From NCBI RefSeq assembly GCF_039522665.1, contig NZ_BAAADV010000001.1:434001-498000 (forward strand): a stretch of DNA of 64,000 bases, written 5' to 3'. This document shows, in pieces, positions 42,408-51,363 of this stretch. Every line of letters starts with the position of its first letter. Position 1 is the stretch's first letter. This DNA comes from Natronoarchaeum mannanilyticum. GTDB taxonomy: Archaea; Halobacteriota; Halobacteria; Halobacteriales; Natronoarchaeaceae. The notes beneath the pieces are model-generated. The model was not told where the DNA came from. It ran no database searches and saw nothing but the letters and a program-made list of their open reading frames with translations. The position numbers were made by a program, and so were the translations under genes.

Positions 42408-43463
42408 ATGCCGTCGACGCCGACCCTTCCGCCGGCGGTCGAGCGCGGCGACGAGGTCGCGATCCTCTCGCCCTCGGCGGGACTCGCCGCCGAGTTCCCC
42501 CGCGTGTACGAGCTCGGGCTCGACCGCCTGCGCGACGTGTTCGACCTCGAACCGCTGGAGTTCCCGACCGCCCGGAAGTCCACGGAATACCTGCAGGACC
42601 ACCCCGAAGAGCGCGCGGAGGACGTGATGGAGGCGTTCCGCGACCCCGAAATCTCGGCCGTGATCGCCACGATCGGCGGGTTCGACCAGGTCCGGATCCT
42701 CGACCACCTCGATCCCGCCGTGCTACGCGAGCACCCGACGCGGTTCTTCGGGTCCAGCGACAACGCGAACCTCGCGAACTACCTCTGGCGCGAGGGCGTG
42801 GCCGCGTGCTACGGCGGCGACCTCATGACGACGTTCGCGATGCAGGGCTCGATGCGCGAGTACGCCGTCGAGTACCTCGAACGCGCGCTGTTCGAGGACG
42901 AGCTGGGCGAGCTGCGACCGGCCGACGAGTTCACCGATCAGGACCTCGAGTGGGGGGACCCGGAGAACCTCGACCGCCACCGGGAGCACGAGCCGAACCC
43001 CGGCCGGGAGTGGCACGGCCCGGAGCGGCGGGTCACGGGCGTCACCTGGGGCGGCTCGTTCGAGGTCGTGGATCTGCAGCTCTCGGTCGATCGGTTCCTG
43101 CCCGACCCCGGACGACTGGACGGCGGCGTCCTGCTGCTGGAGACCTCCGAGGAACTGCCCGAGCCGTGGTACGTCCGGCAGGCGCTGCTGGGGATGGGCG
43201 AGCGCGGGCTGCTCGAACGGTTCGACGCCGTGCTCGTCGGACGGATCAAGGCGCGCTCGCCGACGGTCGAGCGCGACGCCGACGAGCGGGCGGCCTACCG
43301 CCGGCGCGTCCGCGACGCGATGCTGGGCGAGATCCGGCGGTACGCCCCGGACGCGCCGGTGGCGTTCGGCGTCGACTTCGGCCACACCGCGCCGACGGCG
43401 CCCGTCCCGATCGGCGGGGAGGCCATCGTCGACGCCGAGCGCGAGCGCATCGCGTTCCGATGA
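42408..43463 (+). CDS. S66-family LD-carboxypeptidase-like protein
   Basis: This 351-residue serine peptidase-like protein has the nucleophile motif FFGSSDNANL (about residues 105-114), ETSEELPEPWYVRQ supplying the Glu region and FGVDFGHTAP with the His (about 325). These are the triad elements of S66 peptidases (LD-carboxypeptidase, MccF). Haloarchaea lack murein, so the substrate is likely a peptide-nucleotide toxin or another amide, as in MccF. The start at 42408 is supported by ATTTAT 27-33 nt upstream. It is divergent from the ParA-like gene. Confidence 0.9.
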   Translation: MPSTPTLPPAVERGDEVAILSPSAGLAAEFPRVYELGLDRLRDVFDLEPLEFPTARKSTEYLQDHPEERAEDVMEAFRDPEISAVIATIGGFDQVRILDHLDPAVLREHPTRFFGSSDNANLANYLWREGVAACYGGDLMTTFAMQGSMREYAVEYLERALFEDELGELRPADEFTDQDLEWGDPENLDRHREHEPNPGREWHGPERRVTGVTWGGSFEVVDLQLSVDRFLPDPGRLDGGVLLLETSEELPEPWYVRQALLGMGERGLLERFDAVLVGRIKARSPTVERDADERAAYRRRVRDAMLGEIRRYAPDAPVAFGVDFGHTAPTAPVPIGGEAIVDAERERIAFR

Positions 43464-43478
43464 CTCTCGGCCCGGCGC

Positions 43479-44279
43479 TCACTCGACCGACCCGACGGTT
43501 ACGAAAAAGGGGACCGTCTCGCGCCGGCGGTAGTCGCCGTCGGCCATCTGGCCGACGACCTCGCGGCCCATCTCGCGCCACCGACCCCGGAGGTCGTCGT
43601 ACTCGGCCTCCGTGAGATCGCCCGCCAGCATCGTCGGGAGGTCGTCGGCGAGGCCGTCGCCCGTCGCCTTGCGCTTGGCGTCGTCGACGTCGCGCTCGGA
43701 GTAGGGCGGTTCGACGACGCGGACGTGGTCGTACCGTCGCGTCGTCGGGTCGTCGATTCCCGCTTCCTCGAACGCCTCGCGCGTCCCGGCCGCCCCGAGC
43801 GTCACGTCGGTGTCGACGCCGTCGAGATACGCGCGACGCGCTCGGCCCGCGAGTTCGGACTCGGCGTCGACGCTGGATTCGACGGTGACGGCGCCGTTGT
43901 CCGGCTCGATCGCCGCGACGCGGTGGCGCGCGACGCGAGCGAACTCGCGGACCGCCGCGGCGGGGTCGGGCAGGTTGATCAGCAGCGCCTGGCAGACCAC
44001 CAGGTCGAAGGAATCGTCGGCGAAGGGAAGCCGCGTCGCGTCGCCCGCGACCGTCGGGACGCGCTCGCGGGCGAGGCCCAGCAGCGACGGATCGGCGTCG
44101 ACGCCGACGACCTCGCCGTCGGTCTCCTCGGCCAGCACGGCCGAGAGCTCGCCGGTGCCACACCCCACGTCGAGCACCGAGTCCCAGCGATCGAGTTCGA
44201 TCGGGTCCAGCGCCTCGCGGGAGTCGTCCCACATCCCCTCGCGGGTGTCGCTGAGGTAGTCCGCCGAGAACTCTCGCAC
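43479..44279 (-). CDS. Class I SAM-dependent methyltransferase
   Basis: This 266-residue methyltransferase has motif I VLDVGCGTGELSAVLAEE (about residues 35-52), motif II GVDADPSLLG, AGDATRLPFADDSFDLVVC (about 77-95) and a C-terminal helical part. It belongs to the Methyltransf_11 type that modifies small molecules or lipids. The substrate cannot be read from sequence. It is a single gene on the minus strand, next to a Tat-exported protein. Confidence 0.9.
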   Translation of the reverse strand: MREFSADYLSDTREGMWDDSREALDPIELDRWDSVLDVGCGTGELSAVLAEETDGEVVGVDADPSLLGLARERVPTVAGDATRLPFADDSFDLVVCQALLINLPDPAAAVREFARVARHRVAAIEPDNGAVTVESSVDAESELAGRARRAYLDGVDTDVTLGAAGTREAFEEAGIDDPTTRRYDHVRVVEPPYSERDVDDAKRKATGDGLADDLPTMLAGDLTEAEYDDLRGRWREMGREVVGQMADGDYRRRETVPFFVTVGSVE

Positions 44280-44355
44280 GCCCGGCAGTGGCGTCGGCGA
44301 GTAGTTAAGCGGGACGGTTTGGGGCGGGAAACGGTAGCAGGTTCTTCGGAGCGAC

Positions 44356-45288
44356 TCAGCGCTCGCGCAACTCTCGCTCGACGTACAGCGAGGCGGCCTC
44401 CAGCGTGCCCGCGCTGAGTTCGGTCGTGTGGCGCCAGCGGTCGACGCCGTCGAGCCCGTCGTGCCGGTAGAACGCCTCCAGATCCCGACAGCCGCTGCCC
44501 GGCCAGGTCGTCTCGCCGATCGGACTCGACCGGCCGGCGTAGGACGTCGCCAGCGGCGTCACCTCGGCGACGCCGTCGCCGACGCGCCGCACCGTCCCGA
44601 GGTTGTGCGAGCACTCGTCCCCGATCACGGCCTCGGTGGCGGCGTCGTCGATAAACGGGTGTAAGGCCTCGTGGATCGCCATGTTCTTCGTGACGCCGCG
44701 GCCGTCCCAGCGCTCGGTGGCGCCGACGTTGACGACCGCGTGGGCGGCGTCCTCGTCGCCGGCGTAGCCCAATGCAAGCCCGTAGCCGACCTCGTAGTTG
44801 AGCGGCTCGGACCACAGCAGGAGATGGCAGACGTCGCCCTCGCCGCGACCGCGCTCGCGGACGGTCTCGCGGAACTGCTCGGCCAGCGTCCAGGCGTCGG
44901 TACCGCCCTGCAGGGCGACGCCGGCGCCCGCCTCGAGTTGCCAGTCGACGCGGTCGAGCCCGTCGCGTTCGGCCTCGGCGTAGGTCGCGACGGCGTCGAG
45001 CGCGTCGCCGACCGCGCCGTGAGCCGACAGCGTCGGTATCGACCAGCCGCTCCAGCGGTCCGCGGAGTGTTCCAATCGGGGGTAGGTCCGGACCCGGAGC
45101 ACGGCGTCGGGCGGGGTGGTCGGGTCGGCCTCAGTGGTCTCGTCGGATGTCTCGGGGGCGGTCGAGGCGCTCCGCCTCGGGCCGTCCGACAGTTCACCAA
45201 CGTCGCCCAGCGCCGGCCCGAGCGCGGCGGCGCCCAGCGCCGCCAGCACCTCCCGCCGTCCGACGAACCGACCGTCGCTGTCCGACAC
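44356..45288 (-). CDS. Tat-exported putative zinc metalloprotease
   Basis: This 310-residue protein has a twin-arginine signal (GRREVLAALGAAALGPAL, about residues 9-26). The mature domain includes an H-E-x-x-H motif in MAIHEALHPF (about 204-213), the classic zinc-binding helix, with CSHNLGTVRR nearby as a possible third ligand. Hydrophobic strands around GDVCHLLLWSEPLNYEVGY precede it. No named peptidase family was recognised, so protease activity is inferred from the motif only. Two of the four cysteines (GDECSHN and PGSGCRD) could form a disulfide outside the cell. Confidence 0.6.
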   Translation of the reverse strand: MSDSDGRFVGRREVLAALGAAALGPALGDVGELSDGPRRSASTAPETSDETTEADPTTPPDAVLRVRTYPRLEHSADRWSGWSIPTLSAHGAVGDALDAVATYAEAERDGLDRVDWQLEAGAGVALQGGTDAWTLAEQFRETVRERGRGEGDVCHLLLWSEPLNYEVGYGLALGYAGDEDAAHAVVNVGATERWDGRGVTKNMAIHEALHPFIDDAATEAVIGDECSHNLGTVRRVGDGVAEVTPLATSYAGRSSPIGETTWPGSGCRDLEAFYRHDGLDGVDRWRHTTELSAGTLEAASLYVERELRER

Positions 45289-45446
45289 ACCGACCGGCTT
45301 CGACGCCCGGTCGCATGAATATGTGGGCCCGAACGCGCGGTACGGCCGCGCTGCGCGGACCGACGGCTCGCTACGCTTGCCGTTCGACCGAGAAAGCGAT
45401 CCGTTCGGTTACGTGTCGGTTCCGCGTCGGCTTCGCGTCGCTGCGT

Positions 45447-46283
45447 TTACTCTCGCAGCTCGTGAACGCGCTCGACGTTCCACTCGAAGCCCTTCCCGTT
45501 CTCGGTGGGCGTCTCCAGCACCAGCGGCACGTCTGCGAGGTCCTCGTGGTTGATGATGCGGGTCATCCCCTCCTCGCCGATCAGGCCCTCGCCGATGTGG
45601 GCGTGCTCGTCCTTGTTCGTGCCGCACTCGTGCTTGGAGTCGTTGAGGTGGATGCACTGCAGGTGATCGAGCCCGACCACTTCGTCGAACTCCGCGACGG
45701 CGTCGTCGACGCCCTCGGCCGTCGAGAGGTCGTAGCCCGCCGCGAACGCGTGGGCCGTGTCGACGCAGACGTCGATGTCGAGGTCGGCGCGGTCGATCAC
45801 GTCCGCGAGGTGCTCGAAGTCGCCGCCGAGCTTGGTGCCGCTGCCGGCGTCGCTCTCGACGAGCACGGTGACGCCGTCGGGCACGTCGAGTTCGTCGAGC
45901 GCGCTGGCGGCGTTTTCGAGGCCCTGGTCGACGCCGGCGCCGGTGTGGGCGCCGAGGTGGACGTTGACGTACTCGATGCCCAGGGTGTCGGCGGCGTCGA
46001 CCTCGGCCTGCATGCTGGCGATCGACTTCTCGCGGAGGTCGTCTTTCGGCGTACAGAGGTTCACGAGGTACGAGGAGTGGATCACCCACGGCCCGTCGAG
46101 CTGTTCGAGGGTGCCGTCGCGGAACCGCTCGGCCTCGTCGTCTTCGATGTCGGGGTCCTGCCAGACCTGCGGCGAGGTCGTGAAGATCTGCCCGCAGTTG
46201 CCGCCGACGTCCAGCTGCCGTTCGACGGCGTTGTCCACGCCGCCCGCGATCGATACGTGCGCGCCGACTCGGAGGTCGCTCAT
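45447..46283 (-). CDS. nfo: Endonuclease IV (AP endonuclease)
   Basis: This 278-residue TIM-barrel nuclease cleaves DNA at abasic sites. It has [15 protein letters not shown] at the start, [24 protein letters not shown] (zinc His), [15 protein letters not shown] (zinc Glu), [13 protein letters not shown] and [20 protein letters not shown], with ETPTENGKG as the last ligand group. All the metal-ligand positions of the AP2 family are present. The start at 46283 gives the usual short N-terminus. It is divergent from the peroxiredoxin-like gene by 95 nt. Confidence 0.95.
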   Translation of the reverse strand: MSDLRVGAHVSIAGGVDNAVERQLDVGGNCGQIFTTSPQVWQDPDIEDDEAERFRDGTLEQLDGPWVIHSSYLVNLCTPKDDLREKSIASMQAEVDAADTLGIEYVNVHLGAHTGAGVDQGLENAASALDELDVPDGVTVLVESDAGSGTKLGGDFEHLADVIDRADLDIDVCVDTAHAFAAGYDLSTAEGVDDAVAEFDEVVGLDHLQCIHLNDSKHECGTNKDEHAHIGEGLIGEEGMTRIINHEDLADVPLVLETPTENGKGFEWNVERVHELRE

Positions 46284-46378
46284 GTCGCTCCCCAGGAATC
46301 CGACCGGCAAAGTTACTTCGATGCGTCCGGGCTTTCCTCGGGGAAAGAACACTTGGCGTCGTAGCCCCCAGAGAGGGT

Positions 46379-46906
46379 ATGTCAGATTCGACTCCGCTGG
46401 CGGTCGGCGATCGGGTGCCCGACGTCGGGGCGCCGCTGGTTCGCTCCGACGGGAGCGCCGAGGAGACACCGCTGTCGGAACTGCTCGAAGAACGCCCGGT
46501 GTTGCTCTGCTTCTACACCAACGACTTCGCGCCCGACTGCGTCAACGAGTGGTGCTCGTTCCGGGACTACGAGTGGTTCTCGGCCAACCCGTCGGTGACG
46601 CTCGTCGGCGCCAGCACGTCCCGACCGGTGACCCACCGGAAGTTCATGGACCTGCTCGATCTCTCCTTTCCGATGTACGCCGACACGGACCTCGAAATTG
46701 CGGAGGCGTTCGGCGTCGACTATCGGGCGTTCCGCCTGCTCGCTCGCTCCCGGCGCTCGTGCTTCCTGATCGACCAGGATAGGACGATACGCCACCGCTG
46801 GCTGGCGGATCACGCGATCGATCCGACGATGGACACGCCGGACGTCGGGGCGCTCCACGACGCCGTCGTCGAGACGTTCGGCGACGGCTTCGAGGCGGAG
46901 AGCTGA
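46379..46906 (+). CDS. Peroxiredoxin-like (AhpC/TSA, redoxin) protein
   Basis: This 175-residue thioredoxin-fold protein has [20 protein letters not shown] (about residues 42-61). The first Cys is at the peroxidatic position and the second is five residues later, as in the BCP/PrxQ class. The strand [19 protein letters not shown] and the C-terminal [14 protein letters not shown] are typical. It likely reduces peroxides using thioredoxin. The sequence is diverged in the P-x-x-x-T/S-x-x-C motif (PDC without the Thr), so activity could be altered. Confidence 0.8.
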   Translation: MSDSTPLAVGDRVPDVGAPLVRSDGSAEETPLSELLEERPVLLCFYTNDFAPDCVNEWCSFRDYEWFSANPSVTLVGASTSRPVTHRKFMDLLDLSFPMYADTDLEIAEAFGVDYRAFRLLARSRRSCFLIDQDRTIRHRWLADHAIDPTMDTPDVGALHDAVVETFGDGFEAES

Positions 46907-46942
46907 CGCCGACGGCGTCGATTCTCCGCTGGGGAGCGCGAG

Positions 46943-47758
46943 TTACGACTCACCGGGCGCCGCCCGCCGACGCGTCCACTCGTCGGTCGCGTACTTCTCC
47001 TGTGCAAGCTCCCGAGCGCGCTCCAATTCGTCCTCGCGCCACTGGCTTTCGTCGGCGTCCGCCCAGTCAGCCAGCGCGCCCTCCAGCGCGCTCACCGCTT
47101 CCTCGCGCGAGATGTCGGCGTGCTCGCGGATCGACGTCACGCGTTCGCGGAACTCCGCGACCGCGGTGTCGGGGTCGGCGAAGACGCCGAGGTGATGTTC
47201 GGGAGCGAGATCGAACGACAGCGAGCCGTGCTGGATCACGGCGTCGCGCTGACGGTACTGGGCGTTCCCGCTGATCTTCTTCCCGCCGGCGAGGATGTCG
47301 TGGGCCGGATGGATCGCTCGCAGGTAACAGCAGGGCTGGTGGATTGCTGTCAGCTCCTCGTCGGCGAACGACGCCGGGACGCCCATGCGCTCGAAGGCGT
47401 CGAGGATCGGCTCGCAGAGCAAATTGTAGCTCTCCATCAGATCGCCCGGGAGCTCGTCGGCCGGCGCGACGACGCTGTAGGAGATGTCCGCGCGCCGGTC
47501 GTGGTAGATGCCGCCGCCGCCGGTCTGGCGCCGCGTGACGCCGATCCCCTCGCGCTCGCAGTGCTCCCAGTCGACCGTGTCGGGGTCCTGTCGGTAGCCC
47601 AGCGAGAGCGTCGATGGCTCCCACGAGTACACCCGCACAGTTCGAACGCCCTCCTCGACGGCCGTCTCGGCGGCGATCTCTTCGAGGGCCATCGTCGTCG
47701 GACCGTCGTCGGTGCGTTCGGGGAGCAGGCGCCACTCGCGGTCGGAAAGCGAAGTCAT
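46943..47758 (-). CDS. Lipoate-protein ligase / BPL-LplA-family protein
   Basis: This 271-residue protein of the LplA/LipB catalytic-domain family has RQTGGGGIYHDRRADISYSV (about residues 75-94; the RRxxGGG-type lipoate-binding motif) and the catalytic Lys in LAGGKKISGNAQYRQRDAVIQHG (about 156-178). It would attach lipoate or octanoate to the lipoyl domains of oxoacid dehydrogenase or GcvH. A C-terminal helical tail (about 210-271) may replace the LplA accessory domain. No LipA is nearby. Confidence 0.9.
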   Translation of the reverse strand: MTSLSDREWRLLPERTDDGPTTMALEEIAAETAVEEGVRTVRVYSWEPSTLSLGYRQDPDTVDWEHCEREGIGVTRRQTGGGGIYHDRRADISYSVVAPADELPGDLMESYNLLCEPILDAFERMGVPASFADEELTAIHQPCCYLRAIHPAHDILAGGKKISGNAQYRQRDAVIQHGSLSFDLAPEHHLGVFADPDTAVAEFRERVTSIREHADISREEAVSALEGALADWADADESQWREDELERARELAQEKYATDEWTRRRAAPGES

Positions 47759-47881
47759 GGCGTCGGCTACGCCGGCGATCGCAAAGTCGGTTCCGACGCC
47801 GAGTCGTGGCTGTCACCACCGGCGCGTCGGTGCCGGTTCCGCGGACTTATGGGACGGTAGCACCTCGGTCGCGTCAGGAAG

Positions 47882-48325
47882 ATGAGAATCGGACGCCTGC
47901 GATACCCCCAGTTCCGGCTGGCCGACGTCGCCCAGCAGATCGTCGGCGGGTTCCTGCTGGCCGGCCCGTTCGTCGTCACCGAGGAGGTCTGGGTGCTCGC
48001 GAGCAACATGAGCCACCTCCAGGCGTTCCTGGTCGTCTGCGTCACCGCCGGGATTGGCTACGCCGCGCTGTACGAAGCCGACACCGGCCGCGACCCCGAC
48101 GCCGAGCAGGAGGTCGCCGGCGTCCCGCTGCGCTTTCTCTCGCTGATGCTCGTCTCGTTCGGCTCGGTGACGCTGCTGGCGCTGATCCTCGACGCGCCCG
48201 ACACGTTCATCGACGCGTACCCGAACGGGAGCATGGCCGAGACCGTCGAGGTGACGATCAAGGCCGTCAGCGTCGGCTCGGTGTTCTCGGTCGTCGGCGC
48301 CGCGACGGCGGACAGCCTGCTCTGA
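47882..48325 (+). CDS. DUF2391 family membrane protein
   Basis: This 147-residue protein has four hydrophobic helices. The segment QQIVGGFLLAGPFVVTEEVW (about residues 19-38) and the C-terminal KAVSVGSVFSVVGAATADSL are typical of DUF2391 (a TIGR02587-type integral membrane family). The function is unknown. It is a single gene with its 3' end next to the convergent putative Mn transporter. Confidence 0.8.
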   Translation: MRIGRLRYPQFRLADVAQQIVGGFLLAGPFVVTEEVWVLASNMSHLQAFLVVCVTAGIGYAALYEADTGRDPDAEQEVAGVPLRFLSLMLVSFGSVTLLALILDAPDTFIDAYPNGSMAETVEVTIKAVSVGSVFSVVGAATADSLL

Positions 48326-48338
48326 GAAGATCGGCCCG

Positions 48339-49685
48339 TCAGCCGACGACGCCGAAGCCGAACTGCGCGTACGGCCAGAAGAGGTGGACGCCGATCCCGA
48401 CGACCAGCGCGGGGATCGTCGTGTAGATCGTCGCGACGACGGCGGCCTTCATGTCGATCGCCATGAGCGGGAACAGCGCGTCGCCGTCCTGGCTGACGGC
48501 GTTGGCCGACAGCGCCGAGAACGGGACCTCGCCGTTGGCGTACAGCGACGCGAACACGATCTGTGGCGCGCAGCCGGGGATCAGCCCGAGCGCGGCGCCG
48601 GCGATCGGCGCGAGCATCCCCGCCGCGGCGGCGAGCGCGCCGATATCGAGCGCGAAGATCGCCACCGAGTACTCGTAGAGCAGGTACGCGACGATCACCC
48701 AGATCGTCACCATGCTGGTCTCCATCGCGGCGTGCTGGAACGTCTCGTAGGTGCTGCCAAAGGTGTCGCGCGCTCGACCCGACGCCCCGTCGCCGATCAC
48801 TCCGCGGCCGACGAAGTACAGGTACGCCGAGAGCGTCGTCCCGACCAGTCCGGCGACCGTGAACAGCCCGAAGAACGTCGGGGCGATCTCCATCGCGACC
48901 TCCGGAGCGCCCCGGCGGAGGTACTCGACGCCCGCGACGAGGCCGGCCGCCGCGACCACCCACCACGCGACGTGGACCGCGTGGCTGAGCGTGACGAGCC
49001 ACTCGCGGTCGGTGTCGGTGGTACTATCGACGCTGCACCCGGCGTCGGCCTCGCCCGGAACGCTCGGGGCGCCGTTCGCGACGTTCGTCGTCGCGAAGCC
49101 GCCGTCGGTCATCGGGCGGCCGATCCGGCCGACAGCGCGGTCGACGCGGCCGACGCCGAGGCCCCAGCCGTCGACCGCGTAGCCGAAGCCGACGCCGGCG
49201 ACCAGCGCCAGCCCGTAGGCGTAGATCGCGGCCTCGGGCGCCAGCGCCAGAATGACAAACGCCGAGTCGCCCGCGGTCGCCGCCAGCGCCGCGACGACGG
49301 TGCCGAAGCTGACGCTGCCCCGGACGTACAGCGGCATCGCGACGATCGCGCCGCCACAGCCCGGCGTCAGGCCGAGCAGCCCGCCCGCCAGCGGCTGGAG
49401 CCGCTCGTGGTCTTCGAGGTAGCGGACGAGTCTGCCGTCCGTCCGATACTGGACGTAGCTGAACAGCACGACCGTGATCGCGACGAACGCGCTGACCTGC
49501 ACGAACCCGTCGCGGACGGAGTAGACGAAAATGTCCGCCGCCTCCTCGACGCCGATCACGAGGACCACCGCCGACCCGCCGGACCGGGTGAAGTTCTCCC
49601 ACCTAATCCAATCTTTAGACGCATCTAATTCTAGCTTCGCACCTGACGGCTTAGTACTTTCGTCCGGCGAGCGTTCGGCGATCAC
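48339..49685 (-). CDS. Putative manganese transporter (internally duplicated membrane protein)
   Basis: This 448-residue protein has about ten helices and two homologous halves. One half has GLTPGCGGAIVAMPLYVRGS and GTVVAALAATAGDSAFVI. The other has GLIPGCAPQIVFASLYANGE and FSALSANAVSQDGDALFPL. The repeated G-L-x-P-G-C...LY..G...A....GD pattern matches a family annotated as putative manganese transporters. The halves are joined by a soluble, Cys-containing loop (about residues 190-235). The GTG at 49685 is supported by a TATA-centred palindrome 29 nt upstream. An in-frame GTG at 49568 would remove 39 residues. Substrate is inferred from the family name only. Confidence 0.8.
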   Translation of the reverse strand: MIAERSPDESTKPSGAKLELDASKDWIRWENFTRSGGSAVVLVIGVEEAADIFVYSVRDGFVQVSAFVAITVVLFSYVQYRTDGRLVRYLEDHERLQPLAGGLLGLTPGCGGAIVAMPLYVRGSVSFGTVVAALAATAGDSAFVILALAPEAAIYAYGLALVAGVGFGYAVDGWGLGVGRVDRAVGRIGRPMTDGGFATTNVANGAPSVPGEADAGCSVDSTTDTDREWLVTLSHAVHVAWWVVAAAGLVAGVEYLRRGAPEVAMEIAPTFFGLFTVAGLVGTTLSAYLYFVGRGVIGDGASGRARDTFGSTYETFQHAAMETSMVTIWVIVAYLLYEYSVAIFALDIGALAAAAGMLAPIAGAALGLIPGCAPQIVFASLYANGEVPFSALSANAVSQDGDALFPLMAIDMKAAVVATIYTTIPALVVGIGVHLFWPYAQFGFGVVG

Positions 49686-49707
49686 CCGACGAACACGCCG
49701 CAGCGTC

Positions 49708-49721
49708 GCAACTATAGTTGC
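49708..49721. promoter_or_regulatory. TATA-centred palindrome before the putative Mn transporter
   Basis: GCAACTATAGTTGC is a perfect 14-bp palindrome with TATA at its centre, 29-30 nt before the GTG at 49685. It is therefore probably the TATA box of a leaderless transcript with a built-in repressor site. Confidence 0.55.
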
Positions 49722-49821
49722 AGAACGCGGCGGTTCGGAGTACCGAGAGCGGACGAGAAACGGCGCAGCGTCGACGTCAATATCGACGCCGATCGGCGGA
49801 GAGAGAGCGCGGAACGAGGGG

Positions 49822-50637
49822 TCAGGCCCGCTTCGCGTCGACGACCTCGTAGCCGATGTTCTGGTCGCGGAGCTTGTCGGTGTGGGACGACAGGACGTTC
49901 GTGGCGGCCAGCAAGAGCACGTCCAGGCCCTTCGTCGCGGCCTCCTGAACGGCGGGTGCGGTGCCGAAGCGGACGTCCGGGTCGATATCGGCGGCGTCGG
50001 CCGCGGCGAGGGCTTCGGTCCCCGCGGCGGCGATCAGGTCGTGGTCCGCCGCGAGGTCGGCCACCGTCTCGGCGTCGACGGCGGCGCTGCCGCCCTCTCG
50101 TACTCGGGGAACGGCGACGGCCGTCACCGTCCCGAGATCGTAGTCGACGACGCCCTCGAAGTTCGTCACGCCGACGTCCCGCCCGGGCTCGGCGTCGGTC
50201 ACCGCGACCGCGGTCGCGCTCCCGGCCGACCCGGCCATCGCCCGCAGGACGCCGTCCTGCATCGTCAGCGAGACGGTCTCGCCCTCCGAAATCTCGGTGG
50301 TGGCGATGGCAGTCTCGATCTCGACTTCGCCGATCACGTCCTCGGAGACGTGCTGGACGAACGATCGGAGTTCGTCGGTCTGGGAGATGAGCCAGTCGAC
50401 GCCCTCCTTGGTGACCTCGTAGCGCCCGCGGCCCTGCTTGTCGACCTGGCCCTGCTCGATCAGGTCCTGCAGGTAGTCGCTGACGGCCTGGGACGTGACG
50501 CCGATGGCGTCGGCGATCTCCTGCTGGCTCACCGCCGGCTGGCGCTCCGCGATCTCGACCAGGATCTGGTATCTGGTCGCGTTTCGCTTGCTCTCGAGGA
50601 CGCCCGACGCGTCGGCGTCCCCCGCATCCCGTGACAT
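49822..50637 (-). CDS. Winged-helix transcriptional regulator (DUF7839-like)
   Basis: This 271-residue protein has an N-terminal winged helix (about residues 14-80; AVSQQEIADAIGVTSQAVSDYL is the recognition part, GQVDKQGRGRYEVTKEG the wing). A long C-terminal alpha/beta domain follows with no known ligand motif (about 90-271). It resembles the haloarchaeal family often labelled DUF7839 (from memory). It is divergent from cbiT, 147 nt apart, which makes it a candidate regulator of the early cobalamin block. The start at 50637 is preferred over an upstream in-frame ATG at 50664. Confidence 0.78.
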   Translation of the reverse strand: MSRDAGDADASGVLESKRNATRYQILVEIAERQPAVSQQEIADAIGVTSQAVSDYLQDLIEQGQVDKQGRGRYEVTKEGVDWLISQTDELRSFVQHVSEDVIGEVEIETAIATTEISEGETVSLTMQDGVLRAMAGSAGSATAVAVTDAEPGRDVGVTNFEGVVDYDLGTVTAVAVPRVREGGSAAVDAETVADLAADHDLIAAAGTEALAAADAADIDPDVRFGTAPAVQEAATKGLDVLLLAATNVLSSHTDKLRDQNIGYEVVDAKRA

Positions 50638-50741
50638 GGTGGGCACTGCGGGTCGGTAGCACAAGTATGTTTGGAGTATTCCCGAAGAAATTGCGTTATC
50701 GGGATCTCTACTGCCGTTTTAGAAAATAAGATTGTGTTAGT

Positions 50742-50762
50742 ACAACCAAAATTGTTTTACGC
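50742..50762 (+). promoter_or_regulatory. Shared cbi promoter element, copy 1 (before cbiT)
   Basis: A 21-base sequence beginning ACAACCAAAATTG and ending TTTTACGC is identical to the copy at 55604-55624. TTTTAC at the right end is the probable TATA box, about 27 nt before the ATG at 50785. ACAA and TTGT flank a 6-nt spacer. TTGTAC follows about 10 nt later in both copies. A binding site for a cobalamin-pathway regulator is likely. Confidence 0.6.
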
Positions 50763-50784
50763 TCTACCGTCATTGTACTGCGTG

Positions 50785-51363
50785 ATGTCGCGCGTATCGC
50801 TGCCCCACGACGCGAAGGCCGGGCCGACCAAGCCGGAGGTCCGGGCCGTCCTGCTCGCCAAGCTCGATCTGGCGCCGTCCGACCACTTCGTCGAGGTGGG
50901 CTCCTGCACGGGAGCCGTCACCGTCGAAGCGTCGCGGCGCGCCGGTCGCGTCACCGCGCTCGAACGCAAGCCCGAGCGGCTGGCGACCACACGCAAGAAC
51001 CTCGCCGCCAACGACGCCGGCGACGGCGTCGAGCTCCGCGAGGCCGACGCCCCCGAGGGGCTGCCCGACGACGCCGATGCCCTCTTTCTCGGCGGCAGCC
51101 GCAACTACGAGGCCGTGCTGGACCACGCCGCCGAGACCGGCGTCGACCGGGTGGTGATGAACGTCTCCCGGCTGGAGGTTGCCGGCGCGGCGACCGAGGC
51201 GTTCCGCGAGCGGAACCTGCTCGAGGACGTCGTCCAGTTCCAGGTGAGCCGCGGCTACGAGCTCGCCGGCGCGACGAGCTTCGACTCGGACAACCCGGTG
51301 TACATGCTGGTCGGCGGCGTCGACGGCGAGGAGGAGGTAGCGGCAGACGGAGGGCGGCGATGA
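50785..51363 (+). CDS. cbiT: Cobalt-precorrin C15 methyltransferase/decarboxylase CbiT
   Basis: This 192-residue class I methyltransferase has PTKPEVRAVLLAKLDLAPSD and motif I FVEVGSCTGAVTVEASRRAG (about residues 36-55). It methylates C15 and decarboxylates the C12 acetate late in anaerobic corrin synthesis. CbiE, which makes the C5 methylation, is not visible in the window; CbiT is separate from it here. The start at 50785 fits the promoter element 23-43 nt upstream. It overlaps cbiL by four bases (ATGA). Confidence 0.93.
   Translation: MSRVSLPHDAKAGPTKPEVRAVLLAKLDLAPSDHFVEVGSCTGAVTVEASRRAGRVTALERKPERLATTRKNLAANDAGDGVELREADAPEGLPDDADALFLGGSRNYEAVLDHAAETGVDRVVMNVSRLEVAGAATEAFRERNLLEDVVQFQVSRGYELAGATSFDSDNPVYMLVGGVDGEEEVAADGGRR

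Noticed and set aside
50640-50790. Cobalamin riboswitch before cbiT
   Set aside because: The leader appears too short because the TATA lies about 27 nt before the ATG. No B12-box-like sequence was seen.
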